Below, piece after piece: positions 47,201 to 57,071 of a DNA stretch of 64,000 nt. The notes beneath the pieces were generated by a model. It saw nothing but the letters and a program-made list of their open reading frames with translations, ran no database searches and was not told the DNA's origin. Made by a program: the position numbers and the translations under genes. Source of the stretch: G965202665 sp965243835 (GTDB lineage: Bacteria > Actinomycetota > Acidimicrobiia > Spongiisociales > Spongiisociaceae); NCBI GenBank assembly GCA_965243835.1, contig OZ251578.1, forward strand, positions 2,728,001 to 2,792,000, read 5' to 3'. How positions within the stretch are numbered: position 1 is the stretch's first letter; each line of letters begins with the position of its first letter.

Positions 47201-49714
47201 ACGACGGTGAACGTGGCGGTAGCGGCCGGTGGTGGTGCCAATGGGGCTACTTTGGCTACGTCGTGCCCGGATGCCAGCATGGACGCGTGCACGGATAACG
47301 CTGCGTTTACTATTAGCATTCCCGCCGGGCAGACCTCCGCTGACGGCACGTTCAGCCTGTCTGTTCAGGCGGATGGCACTGTGGAGTCGACGGAGACGTT
47401 GACAGTAACCGTCACCGAGGCGGGTGATTCTACGAATACGGCGTCGGCTACGTTGAACGTCGTGGACTCCGGGATAGAGGTGGAGTTACTGAACCCGGCC
47501 GACGACAGCGCGCTGACATCGCTGGGGGAAGACAGCGGCGCCTCGCAGGTGAAAGTAAAAGTGACTATGCCCACGGCGGTGGCCGCGGAGACAGTGGTGG
47601 GGCTCAACATAACCGAAGGGTCCGCCACCGAAGACACCAACAATGCTTGGACGGTGCGGGAGGACTATCGGATAAGCGGCCTCACCGCCCCGACCGGGAC
47701 CCCCGCCAACCACGAGCTGGGGGTAGTGGTGGCTGCTAATGAAACGACCGGGGAAGCGACGTTCACGATCACCGTTCAGGACGACAACGCAGACGAAGGC
47801 AACGAAACCATCCGGGTCACAGGAGCCGCGGTTAACTTGTTGCCCGTATTAGGAGCCGCCCTCTCCATCACGGACAACGACGACCCCCCCAACGTGGTCT
47901 TGGCTTTGGAAACCCCCGACGGCGAACCCTTGACCGATGTCCAGGAGGACGACAGTCTCAGCACGACGGTGCAAGTGCGGGCCACCTATCAGGGAGAGGC
48001 CCTGTCCGCCAAAAGGGTGACCATCCCGATAACGGTCGGGAAGGCCGGGGAAACCGGAGAGGCCACCGCCGGGACCGACTACCAGACGGTGTCCGGGGTC
48101 AGCGTAGCCGTGGACGCTTTTGAATCTACCGGGACGCAAACGTTCCAGCTGGTGATAGACACCGAGGATGACACGGACGCGGAAGGGCCGGAAACGGTGA
48201 CCGTCGTCGGGGACGACTCCGGGGACGATGTAGGGACGGTAGGGGAAGCGCAGTTGACGATCATCGACGACGACGCCGCCATCACCCTGGCGTTCCTGAA
48301 CGCCGCCGACGAACCGCTGGCGTCGCTGACGGAAGGAACCGGAGCCACCACTGTTAAGATACGGGCCTCCTACCCCCCGGGAAAAATGCTGTCCTCCGCG
48401 CAGACCATACCAATCACCCTGGAGGCGGGAACCGCTTCTCCCTCTGACTACCAAACGACCAGCGTTCCCGACCCGTTCCAAGTCACTATCAGCGCCGGCC
48501 AGAACAGCGGTACCGCGACTTTCACCCTCGACCTGAGCGGGGCCCGCGATGACAACATCGACGAACCGAATGAAACCCTGCGCGTAACCGGCTCCCTAGC
48601 CGGGTTCATCGTCAACTCCGGCACCTTGGAGATCACTGATAACGACGGCCCGCCCACCGGGATCGCCCTGACCGCAAACCCGAACACGGCCCCTGAGAAC
48701 CGGGGAACCAGCCCCCTTACCGTGCGATTAACCGCCTCCCTGGCAGGCAACCGAAGTTCCCTGCCCACCCAGGTGCGGGTAACGGTCGACCGCTCGGGAA
48801 GCACCGCTACCAGCGGCAGCGACTACCGCGACCTGCGCCTGTCGTCTTCGACTATCACCATCCCCGCCGAAGCGCCGAGCGCTACGGGAACCTTCCGGGT
48901 GGTCATCCTCAGCGACACCGAAACCGAATCAACGGAACACATCAGAATAGCCGCCACCAGCAACTACGGCCGCGCTAACGCCGACTTCCGCATCACCAAC
49001 GTAAGCCCCGCCCCCAACACCGGCGGAGGAGGCGGAGGAGGAGCCCCGCCCCCCAGCGGCGGCGGAGGAGGAGGCGGTGGGGGTGCGCCTCCCCCCGCAG
49101 GGCCGCCAGCCCCGCCCCCGCCCCCGGCGGAACCGGTATGCCAAGGGCGGTTCTGCGATGAGGACGGCAGCGTCCACCAAGCCAACATCGAACAAATCGC
49201 CGCCTGGGAAATCACCCTGGGATGCGACGCCGACGACGCCACCAAGTTCTGCCCGTCGGCGCAGATCACCAGAAGGCAAATGGCCGCCTTCCTCTACCGC
49301 GCCGTCAGCCGACTCGGGACCATCCCAGATCCCGCCGGCATAGAAATCAGCGACGTCCCCGCAGATGCCTGGTACCGCACATTCGCCGAATGGGTGGTCT
49401 CCACCGGGGCGTTCGCCGCCCCCGACGGGGTGTTCAATCCCGGCGGGGTGGTTACACGCGCGGATATGGCGGTGATGATGATCGCTTCCTTCCCCGACAT
49501 AAACGCCGTCGACGAACCCGAAGGCCTGTTCAACGACGTAACAGACGCGGACCCGGAGGTGGTGCGGGCCGTGGAGGGGATGTATCACACCGGGGTCACC
49601 AGGGGATGCAGCGCCACCCCTCTCAACTATTGTCCCGACCAGCCGGTCACCCGGGCGCAGATGGCTTCCTTCTTCGTGCGCGCCGTCAACTACACCCCGC
49701 CCGCAGACAACTAG
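44294..49714 (+). CDS. giant Calx-beta repeat surface protein with SLH-like C-terminus, copy 1
   Basis: An 1806-residue secreted protein. A signal peptide (about 1-28, ending VPAAGQA) is followed by roughly a dozen Calx-beta-type modules. Each ends in acidic turns such as LTITDDDADIALSVDE and contains an EGPET motif; Calx-beta folds bind Ca2+ and mediate adhesion. A Gly/Pro-rich linker (about 1575-1612) leads to three SLH-like repeats with conserved cysteines (QIAAWEITLGCD, then DVPADAWYRTFAEWVV and QPVTRAQMASFFVRAV), which probably anchor it to the cell wall. The ATG at 44294 has an AAAGGAGGCGA Shine-Dalgarno. Codon base use switches inside the gene near 47.5-47.7 kb, from G/T-rich to C/A-rich. 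Confidence 0.9.
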   Translation: MRRVLVSLSALGLASALVSAPVPAAGQATITLSLVDASNTSTTVTAIGEDGGAQTLRVKAVASTAPGANVPVSVTVGASGGTATEGASNDYTRSPSSVTVTINSGATEGFSPDVTITPVSDMITENHETIRFTGTATGYTVSSVNLTITDQDRVIRVDFDKTVLDEPSAASQVSEVIRGGSTLGGITSGVFTASTSSTYSVNLNAGVYGVHQGLTYALGGETASGSDVYFEDNSYVDREAAQARINAGDTTGRFTGPLGFVAVTVYRDAIVEPDEYFHITLDTPDVPGFTVQPARVTIKDVDTRVALTVDTDSGEDGNQSTLAEGASGAGVSVSGSFSGTSSVIGSATEITLSAAGAASPSTGEAGTGDLSYSPSSPNTISIPANTVASSGSTTLAGLTITDDTVVEGPETFEVGVSSVWGTSGGATLTITDDDADIALSVDETSVNEDDGATTVTVTARFAGQTSVLTSATDVTVTVGAGASNGATPDTDFMTSGMGVSGNEFTVSIPKEMTEGTKEFTLTPMADNDAEGVEKIAVSGSATVGGSAVAVTLAEIDLRDSTVALSLHQATSDARALSAVSERGGAQTVRVKATAELAVTSDTTVTVQVGAAGGTAVLGASGDYTRGAATVNVTIPNGATESNTADVTITPRDDGVAEGPETIRFSGTLSGFKVTPADLEITETIELVLSASAVGEGDTNAGAVTATARFAGASSTSVTGATDVVLSFAAGANAEAADFSAPAPAVTLTIPAGSTASGASALSGLGITQDMIAEGAEAIAVGGSVTGFVVSGTSLGITDDDLNVTLTADTDVSTPNAPFEKTLSEGAAAAVRVRAAFADGVTNDLTAGLAVSVTAGEASPRSATEGDDFTAPASPVTVTIPTGSGTESSWANLTGLAVPEDTVAEGDETFLVTGTVPGGTVVADTLTIGANDKGLEVSVSPGTVVEQATGQTTVTVTAGFSGASASELAATTVNVAVAAGGGANGATLATSCPDASMDACTDNAAFTISIPAGQTSADGTFSLSVQADGTVESTETLTVTVTEAGDSTNTASATLNVVDSGIEVELLNPADDSALTSLGEDSGASQVKVKVTMPTAVAAETVVGLNITEGSATEDTNNAWTVREDYRISGLTAPTGTPANHELGVVVAANETTGEATFTITVQDDNADEGNETIRVTGAAVNLLPVLGAALSITDNDDPPNVVLALETPDGEPLTDVQEDDSLSTTVQVRATYQGEALSAKRVTIPITVGKAGETGEATAGTDYQTVSGVSVAVDAFESTGTQTFQLVIDTEDDTDAEGPETVTVVGDDSGDDVGTVGEAQLTIIDDDAAITLAFLNAADEPLASLTEGTGATTVKIRASYPPGKMLSSAQTIPITLEAGTASPSDYQTTSVPDPFQVTISAGQNSGTATFTLDLSGARDDNIDEPNETLRVTGSLAGFIVNSGTLEITDNDGPPTGIALTANPNTAPENRGTSPLTVRLTASLAGNRSSLPTQVRVTVDRSGSTATSGSDYRDLRLSSSTITIPAEAPSATGTFRVVILSDTETESTEHIRIAATSNYGRANADFRITNVSPAPNTGGGGGGGAPPPSGGGGGGGGGAPPPAGPPAPPPPPAEPVCQGRFCDEDGSVHQANIEQIAAWEITLGCDADDATKFCPSAQITRRQMAAFLYRAVSRLGTIPDPAGIEISDVPADAWYRTFAEWVVSTGAFAAPDGVFNPGGVVTRADMAVMMIASFPDINAVDEPEGLFNDVTDADPEVVRAVEGMYHTGVTRGCSATPLNYCPDQPVTRAQMASFFVRAVNYTPPADN

Positions 49715-49733
49715 ATCAACACCCCAACCACCT

Positions 49734-49775
49734 GGCCCCCCCGCCCCAACACCCGGGGGGGCCGGGCCCTTTTCC
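49734..49775 (+). terminator. rho-independent terminator after Calx-beta gene 1
   Basis: A strong hairpin: GGCCCCCCCG (49734-49743) pairs with CGGGGGGGCC (49754-49763), followed by GGGCCCTTTT. The same hairpin with the same flanks follows the second paralogue, so it was part of the duplicated unit. Confidence 0.85.
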
Positions 49776-50153
49776 CAAGACGGCACACCACCGTGCAGGG
49801 TTATTCGAACTAGTCGGGGCGGGCATCGCCGTCCTCTAACCCGGTTTCCCGCCTTTTAAGCGCGAAACCTTCCGCAGGCCTGATTGTCTCCTTGGCGTTT
49901 CCTTGTTAATAGCCGGGGGAGGACTTGTTGCAAGATTCATCGTGTTCGCCGCCGGCCCGGACCGGGTTTGGATGCCCCCGATGCGGACATCCGACGGCCT
50001 CCGGGATGGGTTTCTGCCCGGGCCCGGGTTGGCGGCCGTTGGGAGGCAATTTGACAAATTGGGGGGGGGGGGTAGCGTCTTTAGAACATCGGGTCGGGTT
50101 TGGCCCGATGGGAATGTCCGCGAGTTCGGCGTTGAGCCGGAAAGGAGGCGACG
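49776..50153. promoter_or_regulatory. intergenic region upstream of Calx-beta gene 2
   Basis: About 380 bp after the terminator. The first 130 bp show nothing recognisable. From about 49910 the sequence is homologous to the leader of the first Calx-beta gene, containing the poly-G promoter and the Shine-Dalgarno sequence. Confidence 0.6.
50051..50078 (+). promoter_or_regulatory. poly-G spacer promoter of Calx-beta gene 2
   Basis: TTGACA (50051-50056), a 16-nt spacer of AAATT-type start plus 12 consecutive G (50061-50072), and TAGCGT (50073-50078). It is identical in layout to the element before the first gene except for one extra G, which brings the spacer closer to the 17-nt optimum. Confidence 0.6.
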
Positions 50154-53100
50154 ATGAGGCGGGTGTTGGTTGCGATTTTGGCGGCGGGGTTGGCGCTTCT
50201 GTCCGCTCCGGTTCCGGCGGCGGGGCAGACGGTGACGATTACCCTTAGTTTGGTGCTTTCCTCGGATACCGCGACGGATATTACGGCGATCGAGGAGGAC
50301 GGGGGTCAGCAGACTTTGCAGGTGAAGGCCGTCGTTGCGTCGGCGCCGTCGAGCAACGTGTCGGTGTCGGTGGCGATAGCGGCGGGTACGGCGACGGTTA
50401 CTACGGATTATACGATTTCGACGACGTCGACGTCGGTGACGATCAACTCGGGGACCACGCAGGGGTTGTCTGCCAGTTTTACGGTCACGCCGGCTACCGA
50501 TACGATAACCGAGCAACATGAGACGATCCAGTTCACGGGCACAACCACAGCCTCCGGGTATGATGTATCGCCATCGCCGGTTGATTTGGCGATTACGGAT
50601 CAGGATCGGGTGATTAGGTTGACGGCGGAGGGGGACCCAAACACGCCGAAGAAGACGACTTTGACGAGGATCGAGAATCATCAGCATGAGGGTTTTTGGG
50701 TGTACGTGCATGGTGCGTTGGGGGGTGTTACCAATGGAGTGTTTACGGCTTCTACTAGTAACACATATGGTTCGCAGTTGGATACGGTGTTTAGATTCCA
50801 TAATGGAACCACTAACGGTATTGATGGTTCTGCTTCTGATTTAGATCCAGATGAAGATTGGGCTTCTGATCACCATACTGGTAATACATCGAATTTAGGT
50901 ACTATTATTATTTCGGCTAACGGTCTTGGGGCGGATGCGCTTTACAACAGACAAGAAGAAACTAAAAATATGTCTGTTGCTATTGCTAATGATAACATAG
51001 CGGAGGGGAATGAGGTGTTTTACGCGGGGTTGAAGACCAACCCGGCGGGTTTTACGCATCGTAGTGTGCCGATTACGATTTTGGATGATGATACGCAGGT
51101 TGGTTTGACGGTGGATACCGACAGCGGGGAGGGCGGGAATCAGACGGTGTTGACGGAGGGGGACAGCGGGTCGGGGGTGGAGGTGTCGGCCAGGTTTTCG
51201 GGTAGAACGCGGTTTGACGGAAACGGTAATAGTGATCCGCGGTCTGTGGGGTCGTCGGTGATTGGGTCGGCGACGGTGGTGCGTTGTCGGCGGCGGGGGC
51301 GGCTTCCCCGAGTGCGGGGGAGGCGGGGACGGGTGATTTGACGTATTCGTCGACAGCGGATACGGTTACTATCCCGGCTTCGACGGTGGCTTCGACGACT
51401 GCGGGTACATTGGCGGGTTTATCCATTACCGATGATGATGTGGTGGAGGGTCCGGAGACGTTTACGGTGACGGGTTCGTCGACGTTTGGGGATGCGACGG
51501 CGGCGACGTTGACGATCTTGGATGATGATGCGGATATTGCTTTGTCGGTGGATACGGAGAGGGTGACGGAGTCGGGGGGTGCGGTGGAGGTGACGGTTAC
51601 CGCTTCGTTTGCGGGGTCGTCGTCGGTGTTGTCGTCGGCGACGGATGTGGCGGTGACGGTGGGGGCGGCCGCTAGTAATGGCGCTACTCCGGGGACGGAT
51701 TTCACAACCGGGGGGTCGGGGGTGACGAATAATGCGTTCACGGTGAGCATTCCGGCGGAGGCTACGGAGGCGAGCAAGACTTTTACTTTGACGCCCACGG
51801 CGGACAATACCGCGGAGGGGACGGAGACGGTAGCGGTTTCCGGGACGGCGACAGTGGGGCGGGCGGTTACGGTGACTCCGGCGGATATTGACATCCTGGA
51901 CCCGAACAGCGCCGAGTTGATTACTTTGAGTTTCCATGAGGCGTCCAGCGGCGACCCGGCTTTGTCGGCGGTCAGCGAGCGGGGCGGGGCGCAGACGGTG
52001 CGGGTGAAGGCCACCGCCGGGTCGGCGGTGTCGTCGGATACGACGGTGACGGTTACGGTGGGAGCGGCGGGCGGCACCGCCGCCTTGGGGGCCGGGGGTG
52101 ATTACACGCGGGGCGCGGAAACGGCGGATATTACCATTGCCAGCGGGGACACCGATGGTACGGCGGATGTGATGATCACTCCCCGGGATGACGGGGCGGT
52201 GGAGGGGCCGGAGACTATCAGGTTCAGCGGGGCGGGCAGCGGGGTGTTGGTGATCGGGGCTGATTTGGAGATTTGGGAGACGATTGAGTTGGTGTTGAGC
52301 GCAAGCGCGGTGGGCGAGGGGGCGGGGGATGCGGGGGCGGTGACGGCTACCGCCCGGTTCGCGGGGGCGACTAGTACGAGTGTGACGGGAGCGACGGATG
52401 TGGCGTTGTCGTTCGCAGCGGGCGCTAACGCGGAGGCGGCGGATTTCACCGCTCCGACACCGGCGGTGACGTTGACCATCCCGGCGGGTAGTACGGCTAG
52501 CGGCGCTTCTGCGTTGTCGGGGTTGGGTATTACGCAGGACACGATTGCGGAGGGAGCCGAGGCGATCGCGGTGGGCGGTTCCGTGACGGGGTTTGTGGTC
52601 AGCGGGGCGGAGTTGGGTATTACCGATGATGATTTGAATGTGGTGTTGGAGGCGGATACTGATGTTTCTACTCCGAATTCGCCGTTTGAGAAAACCTTGT
52701 CGGAGGGCGGCTCGGCGGCGGTGCGGGTGCGGGCCTCGTTGGCATCGGGGGTGACGAATGATTTGACCGCGGGTTTGGCGGTGTCGGTAACCGCCGGGGA
52801 GGCGTCGCCGAGGTCGGCGGAGGAGGGGGATGATTTCACCGCTCCCGCCTCGCCGGTGACGGTGACGATCCCCACCGGTTCCGGTACCGAAAGTTCGTGG
52901 GCGAATCTTACCGGTTTGGCGGTGCCCGAGGATACGGTAGCGGAGGGGGACGAGACGTTTTGGATTACGGGCACGGTTCCCGGCGGGACGGTTACTCCGG
53001 ATACGCTCACGATCGGGGCTAACGACAAGGGGTTGGAGGTGTCGGTATCGCCGCAGACGGTGGTGGAACAGGCGACCGGCGGGCAGACGGTTACCGTTAC

Positions 53101-55648
53101 AGCCGGGTTCAGTGGGGCGTCCGCTTCGGAGCTGGGGACGGCGACGACGGTGAACGTGGCGGTGGCGACCGGTGGCACCAACGGGGCTACTTTGGCTACG
53201 TCGTGCCCGGATACCAGCATGGACGCGTGCACGGATAACGCTGCGTTTACTATTAGCATTCCCGCCGGGCAGACCTCCGCTGACGGCACGTTCAGCCTGT
53301 CTGTTCAGGCGGATGGCACTGCGGAGTCGACGGAAACGCTGACGGTTACCGTCACCGAAGCTGGTGATGCGACGAATACGGCTTCGGCTACGTTGAACGT
53401 CGTGGACTCCGGGATAGAGGTGGAGTTACTTGACTCGGACGACAACGAGCTGACATCGCTGGGGGAAGACAGCGGCGCCTCGCAAGTGAAAGTAAAAGTG
53501 ACGATGCCCACGGCGGTGGCCGCGGAGACAGTGGTGGGACTCAACATAGGCAGCGCTTCCGCCATCGAGGACACCGACAACGCTTGGACGACACAGGAGG
53601 ACTACCGGATAAGCGGCCTCGCCGCCCCGACCGGCACCCCCGCCAACCACGAGCTGGGAGTAGTCGTAGCCGCTAACGAAACAACCGGGGAAGCGACCTT
53701 CACCATCACCATTCAAGACGACAACGCAGACGAAGACGACAAAACCCTACGAGTAACAGGAGCCGCCGTTAACTCACTGCCCGTATTAGGGGCCGCTTTC
53801 TCCATCGCGGACAACGACGATGCCCCCGACGTGGTCTTGGCTTTGGAAACCCCCGCCGGCGGCTCCCTGACCGACGTCCAAGAGGACAACAGCAACCCGA
53901 CGACGGTGCAAGTGCGGGCCACCTACCAAGGCGGCGCCCTGTCCGCCAAAAGGGTGACCATCCCCATAACCGTCGGGAAAACCGCCGACGGGGAGGCCAC
54001 CGCCGGGACCGACTACCAGACGGTGCCCGCGTTCAACTTAGCCATCGACCCCTACCAAACCACCGAGACCCAAACATTCCAGCTGATAATAGACACCGAG
54101 AACGACACGGACGCGGAAGGGCCGGAAACGGTGACCGTCACCGGAGACGCCTCCGGGGACGATGTAGGGACGGTAGGGGAAGCGCAGTTGACGATCATCG
54201 ACGACGACGCCGCCATAACCCTGGCCTTCCTCAACGCCGCCGACGAACCGCTGGCGTCGTTGCCGGAAGGGACTGGAGCCACCACCATTAAAGTACGGGC
54301 CTCCTACCCCGGCAGCAACGACTTGGACGATGCGCAGACCATACCCATCGCCCTGCAGGCGGGAACCGCTTCCGCGTCCGATTACCAAACGACCAGCGTT
54401 CCCGACCCGTTCCAAATCACCATCCCCGCCAACCAGAACAGCGCCACCGCAACTTTCACCCTCGACCTGAGCGGGGCCCGCGATGACAACATCGACGAAC
54501 CGGATGAAACCATACGCGTAACCGGCGCCCTAACCGGGTTCATCGTCAACCCCGGCGAACTGGAAATCACGGACAACGACGGCCCGCCCACCGGGATCGC
54601 CCTGACCGCAAACCCGAACACGGCCCCCGAGAACCGGGGAACCAGCCCCCTTACCGTGCGATTAACCGCCTCCCTGGCAGGCAACCGGAGTTCGCAGCCC
54701 ACCCAGGTGCGGGTAACGGTCGACCGCTCGGGAAGCACCGCTACCAGCGGCAGCGACTACCGCGACCTGCGCCTGTCGTCTTCGACTATCACCATCCCCG
54801 CCGAAGCGCCGAGCGCTACGGGAACCTTCCGGGTGGTCATCCTCAGCGACACCGAAACCGAATCAACGGAACACATCAGAATAGCCGCCACCAGCAACTA
54901 CGGCCGCGCTAACGCCGACTTCCGCATCACCAACGTAAGCCCCGCCCCCAACACCGGCGGAGGAGGCGGAGGAGGAGCCCCGCCCCCCAGCGGCGGCGGA
55001 GGTGGAGGAGGAGGCGGTGCGCCTCCGCCCGCCGGGCCACCAGCCCCGCCCCCGCCCCCGGCGGAACCGGCGTGTCAGGGGCGGTTCTGCGATGAGGACG
55101 GCAGCGTCCACCAAGCCAACATCGAACAAATCGCCGCCTGGGAAATTACCCTGGGTTGCGATGCCAACGACGCCACCAAGTTCTGCCCATCGGCGCAGAT
55201 CACCAGAAGGCAAATGGCCGCCTTCCTCTACCGGGCCGTCAACCGACTCGGGCCCATCACACCCCCCGACGACATAGAAATCAGCGATGTCCCCGCCGAT
55301 GCCTGGTACCGCACTTTCGCCGACTGGGTGGTCTCCACCGGGGCGTTCGCCGCTCCCGACGGAGTATTCAATCCCGGCGGGGTGGTCACCCGGGCTGATA
55401 TGGCGGTGATGATGATCGCCTCCTTCCCCGACATAAACGCCGTCGACGAACCGGAGGGCCTGTTCAACGACGTGGCGGGCGCAGACCCGGAGGTGGTGCG
55501 GGCGGTGGAGGGGATGTACCACACCGGAGTAACCAGGGGATGCAGCGCCGAGCCTCTCAACTATTGTCCCGACCAGCCCGTCACCCGGGCGCAAATGGCG
55601 TCGTTCTTCGTCCGCGCCGTCAACTACACCCCCCCGACCGACAACTAA
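50154..55648 (+). pseudogene. giant Calx-beta/SLH surface protein, copy 2, interrupted by one frameshift
   Basis: The second copy has the same signal peptide, Calx-beta modules, Gly/Pro linker and three SLH-like repeats as copy 1, but in two frames: 50154-51341 (395 codons) and from about 51284 to 55648. Alignment with copy 1 (GSATEITLSAAGAASP) shows one base missing near 51280 (GSATVV, then SAAGAASP in the other frame). Without the shift the protein would have about 1830 residues. No good start codon or Shine-Dalgarno precedes the second frame. It could be a pseudogene, a phase-off allele or a sequencing error. The last about 2.4 kb are nearly identical to copy 1, suggesting gene conversion. 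Confidence 0.85.
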
Positions 55649-55668
55649 ATCAACACCCCCAATCACCC

Positions 55669-55709
55669 GGCCCCCCCGCCCCAACACCCGGGGGGGCCGG
55701 GCCCTTTTC
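55669..55709 (+). terminator. rho-independent terminator after Calx-beta gene 2
   Basis: GGCCCCCCCG (55669-55678) pairs with CGGGGGGGCC (55689-55698), followed by GGGCCCTTTT, matching the terminator at 49734-49775. Confidence 0.85.
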
Positions 55710-55871
55710 TCCAAGACGGCAAACGGCCATACAGTTTTTCAGAGGGACGAACCGGGCATCCACAGCTTCATACGGACCGGGTTAGTCGGATGCGCCCGCG
55801 CCCTAAACTGGTGCCAACGTCCCGGGCGAACGGCGACTAACGGAATAGCGGAAACCGGATAGGGAGGGAGT

Positions 55872-57071
55872 ATGGAACGGAACAATCATTCGGTGGTTTT
55901 GGGGGCGGCCCGCACCCCGATCGGGCGATTCGGCGGGGGACTGCTCCGGTTGCGGGCGACGGATCTGGGCGCGGTCGCCATCCGGGCCGCTTTGGAGCGG
56001 GCGGGCGTGCGACCCGAACAGGTGGACGAAGTGATAATGGGGCATGTGATCGGGGCGGGGGCGGGGCAGATCACCGCCCGGCAAGCGGCGGTGGCGGCGG
56101 GGGTTCCGATGACCGTCCCCGGCACCACTCTCAACAAGGTGTGCCTGTCGGGGATGGCGGCCATCGCCGCCGCCGACCGTTCCCTGCGCCTGGAGGAAAC
56201 CGCAGTGGCGGTTGCGGGGGGAATGGAATCCATGAGCAACGCCCCCTATCTGGCCCCCGCCGCCCGCTGGGGGACCCGTTTGGGGGAGTCGACGCTGGTG
56301 GATTCCCTGCAACATGACGGGCTGTGGTGCGCCTTCGACCAATGCACGATGGGAGAGTCGAGCGACCGGAAAAACGCGGACCTGGGAATCAGCCGGGCCG
56401 AGCAGGACGCGTGGGCGGCGGAAAGCCACCGCCGGGCGGCGGCGGCCGCCGCCTCCGGCCTCCTGGACCGGGAAATCACCCCGGTGGAAGTTCCCCAAAA
56501 ACGGGGCGCGCCCGAGCGGGTAACCCGGGATGAAGGCATCCGACCCGGGACCACCGCCGAATCCCTCGCCGGGATGCCCCCGGCTTTCACCGAGGGGGGA
56601 ACCATCACCGCGGGCAACGCCTCCCAAATCAGCGACGGTGCGGCGGCCCTGGTTCTGGCTTCCCGCGCGACGGCGGAGGCGGCCGGCCTGACCCCCCGGG
56701 CCGAGATTCTCGCCTACGGACAGATCGGAGGCGCGGACCCCACCTTGCATGAGCGGCCCGCGGAAGCGATCAGGGTCGCCCTGAAACTGGCCGGGTTGTC
56801 CGTCGCCGACCTGGATGTGATCGAAATCAACGAGGCTTTTGCGGCGGTGGCCCTGTGGTCGGCCCGTATGCTGGACCTGGACCCGGCCGATGTCAACCCC
56901 AACGGCGGGGCGGTGGCCCTGGGCCATCCCATCGGTTGCACCGGGGCCCGGTTGGCGGTGAGCCTGATCAACGAATTGCAACGACGGGGCGGCGGGGTGG
57001 GCGCGGCCGCCCTGTGCGGCGGGGGCGGCCAGGGGGACGCCTTAATTATCCGGGTTCCGGGCTCCGGCTGA
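55872..57071 (+). CDS. acetyl-CoA acetyltransferase (thiolase)
   Basis: A 399-residue thiolase condensing or cleaving acetyl-CoA units in fatty acid or acetoacetyl-CoA metabolism. The acyl-accepting Cys is in LNKVCLSGMAAI, the second active-site block is IEINEAFAAVALW with GHPIGCTGARLAVS, and the C-terminal Cys is in CGGGGQGDALI. Start ATG 55872 follows AGGGAGGGAGT. Its 3' end overlaps the convergent membrane-protein gene by 26 bp. Confidence 0.94.
   Translation: MERNNHSVVLGAARTPIGRFGGGLLRLRATDLGAVAIRAALERAGVRPEQVDEVIMGHVIGAGAGQITARQAAVAAGVPMTVPGTTLNKVCLSGMAAIAAADRSLRLEETAVAVAGGMESMSNAPYLAPAARWGTRLGESTLVDSLQHDGLWCAFDQCTMGESSDRKNADLGISRAEQDAWAAESHRRAAAAAASGLLDREITPVEVPQKRGAPERVTRDEGIRPGTTAESLAGMPPAFTEGGTITAGNASQISDGAAALVLASRATAEAAGLTPRAEILAYGQIGGADPTLHERPAEAIRVALKLAGLSVADLDVIEINEAFAAVALWSARMLDLDPADVNPNGGAVALGHPIGCTGARLAVSLINELQRRGGGVGAAALCGGGGQGDALIIRVPGSG

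Noticed and set aside
51284..55648. Independent gene starting at TTG 51284
   Set aside because: No Shine-Dalgarno or signal peptide; alignment with the paralogue shows it is the continuation of the 50154 frame after a one-base deletion.
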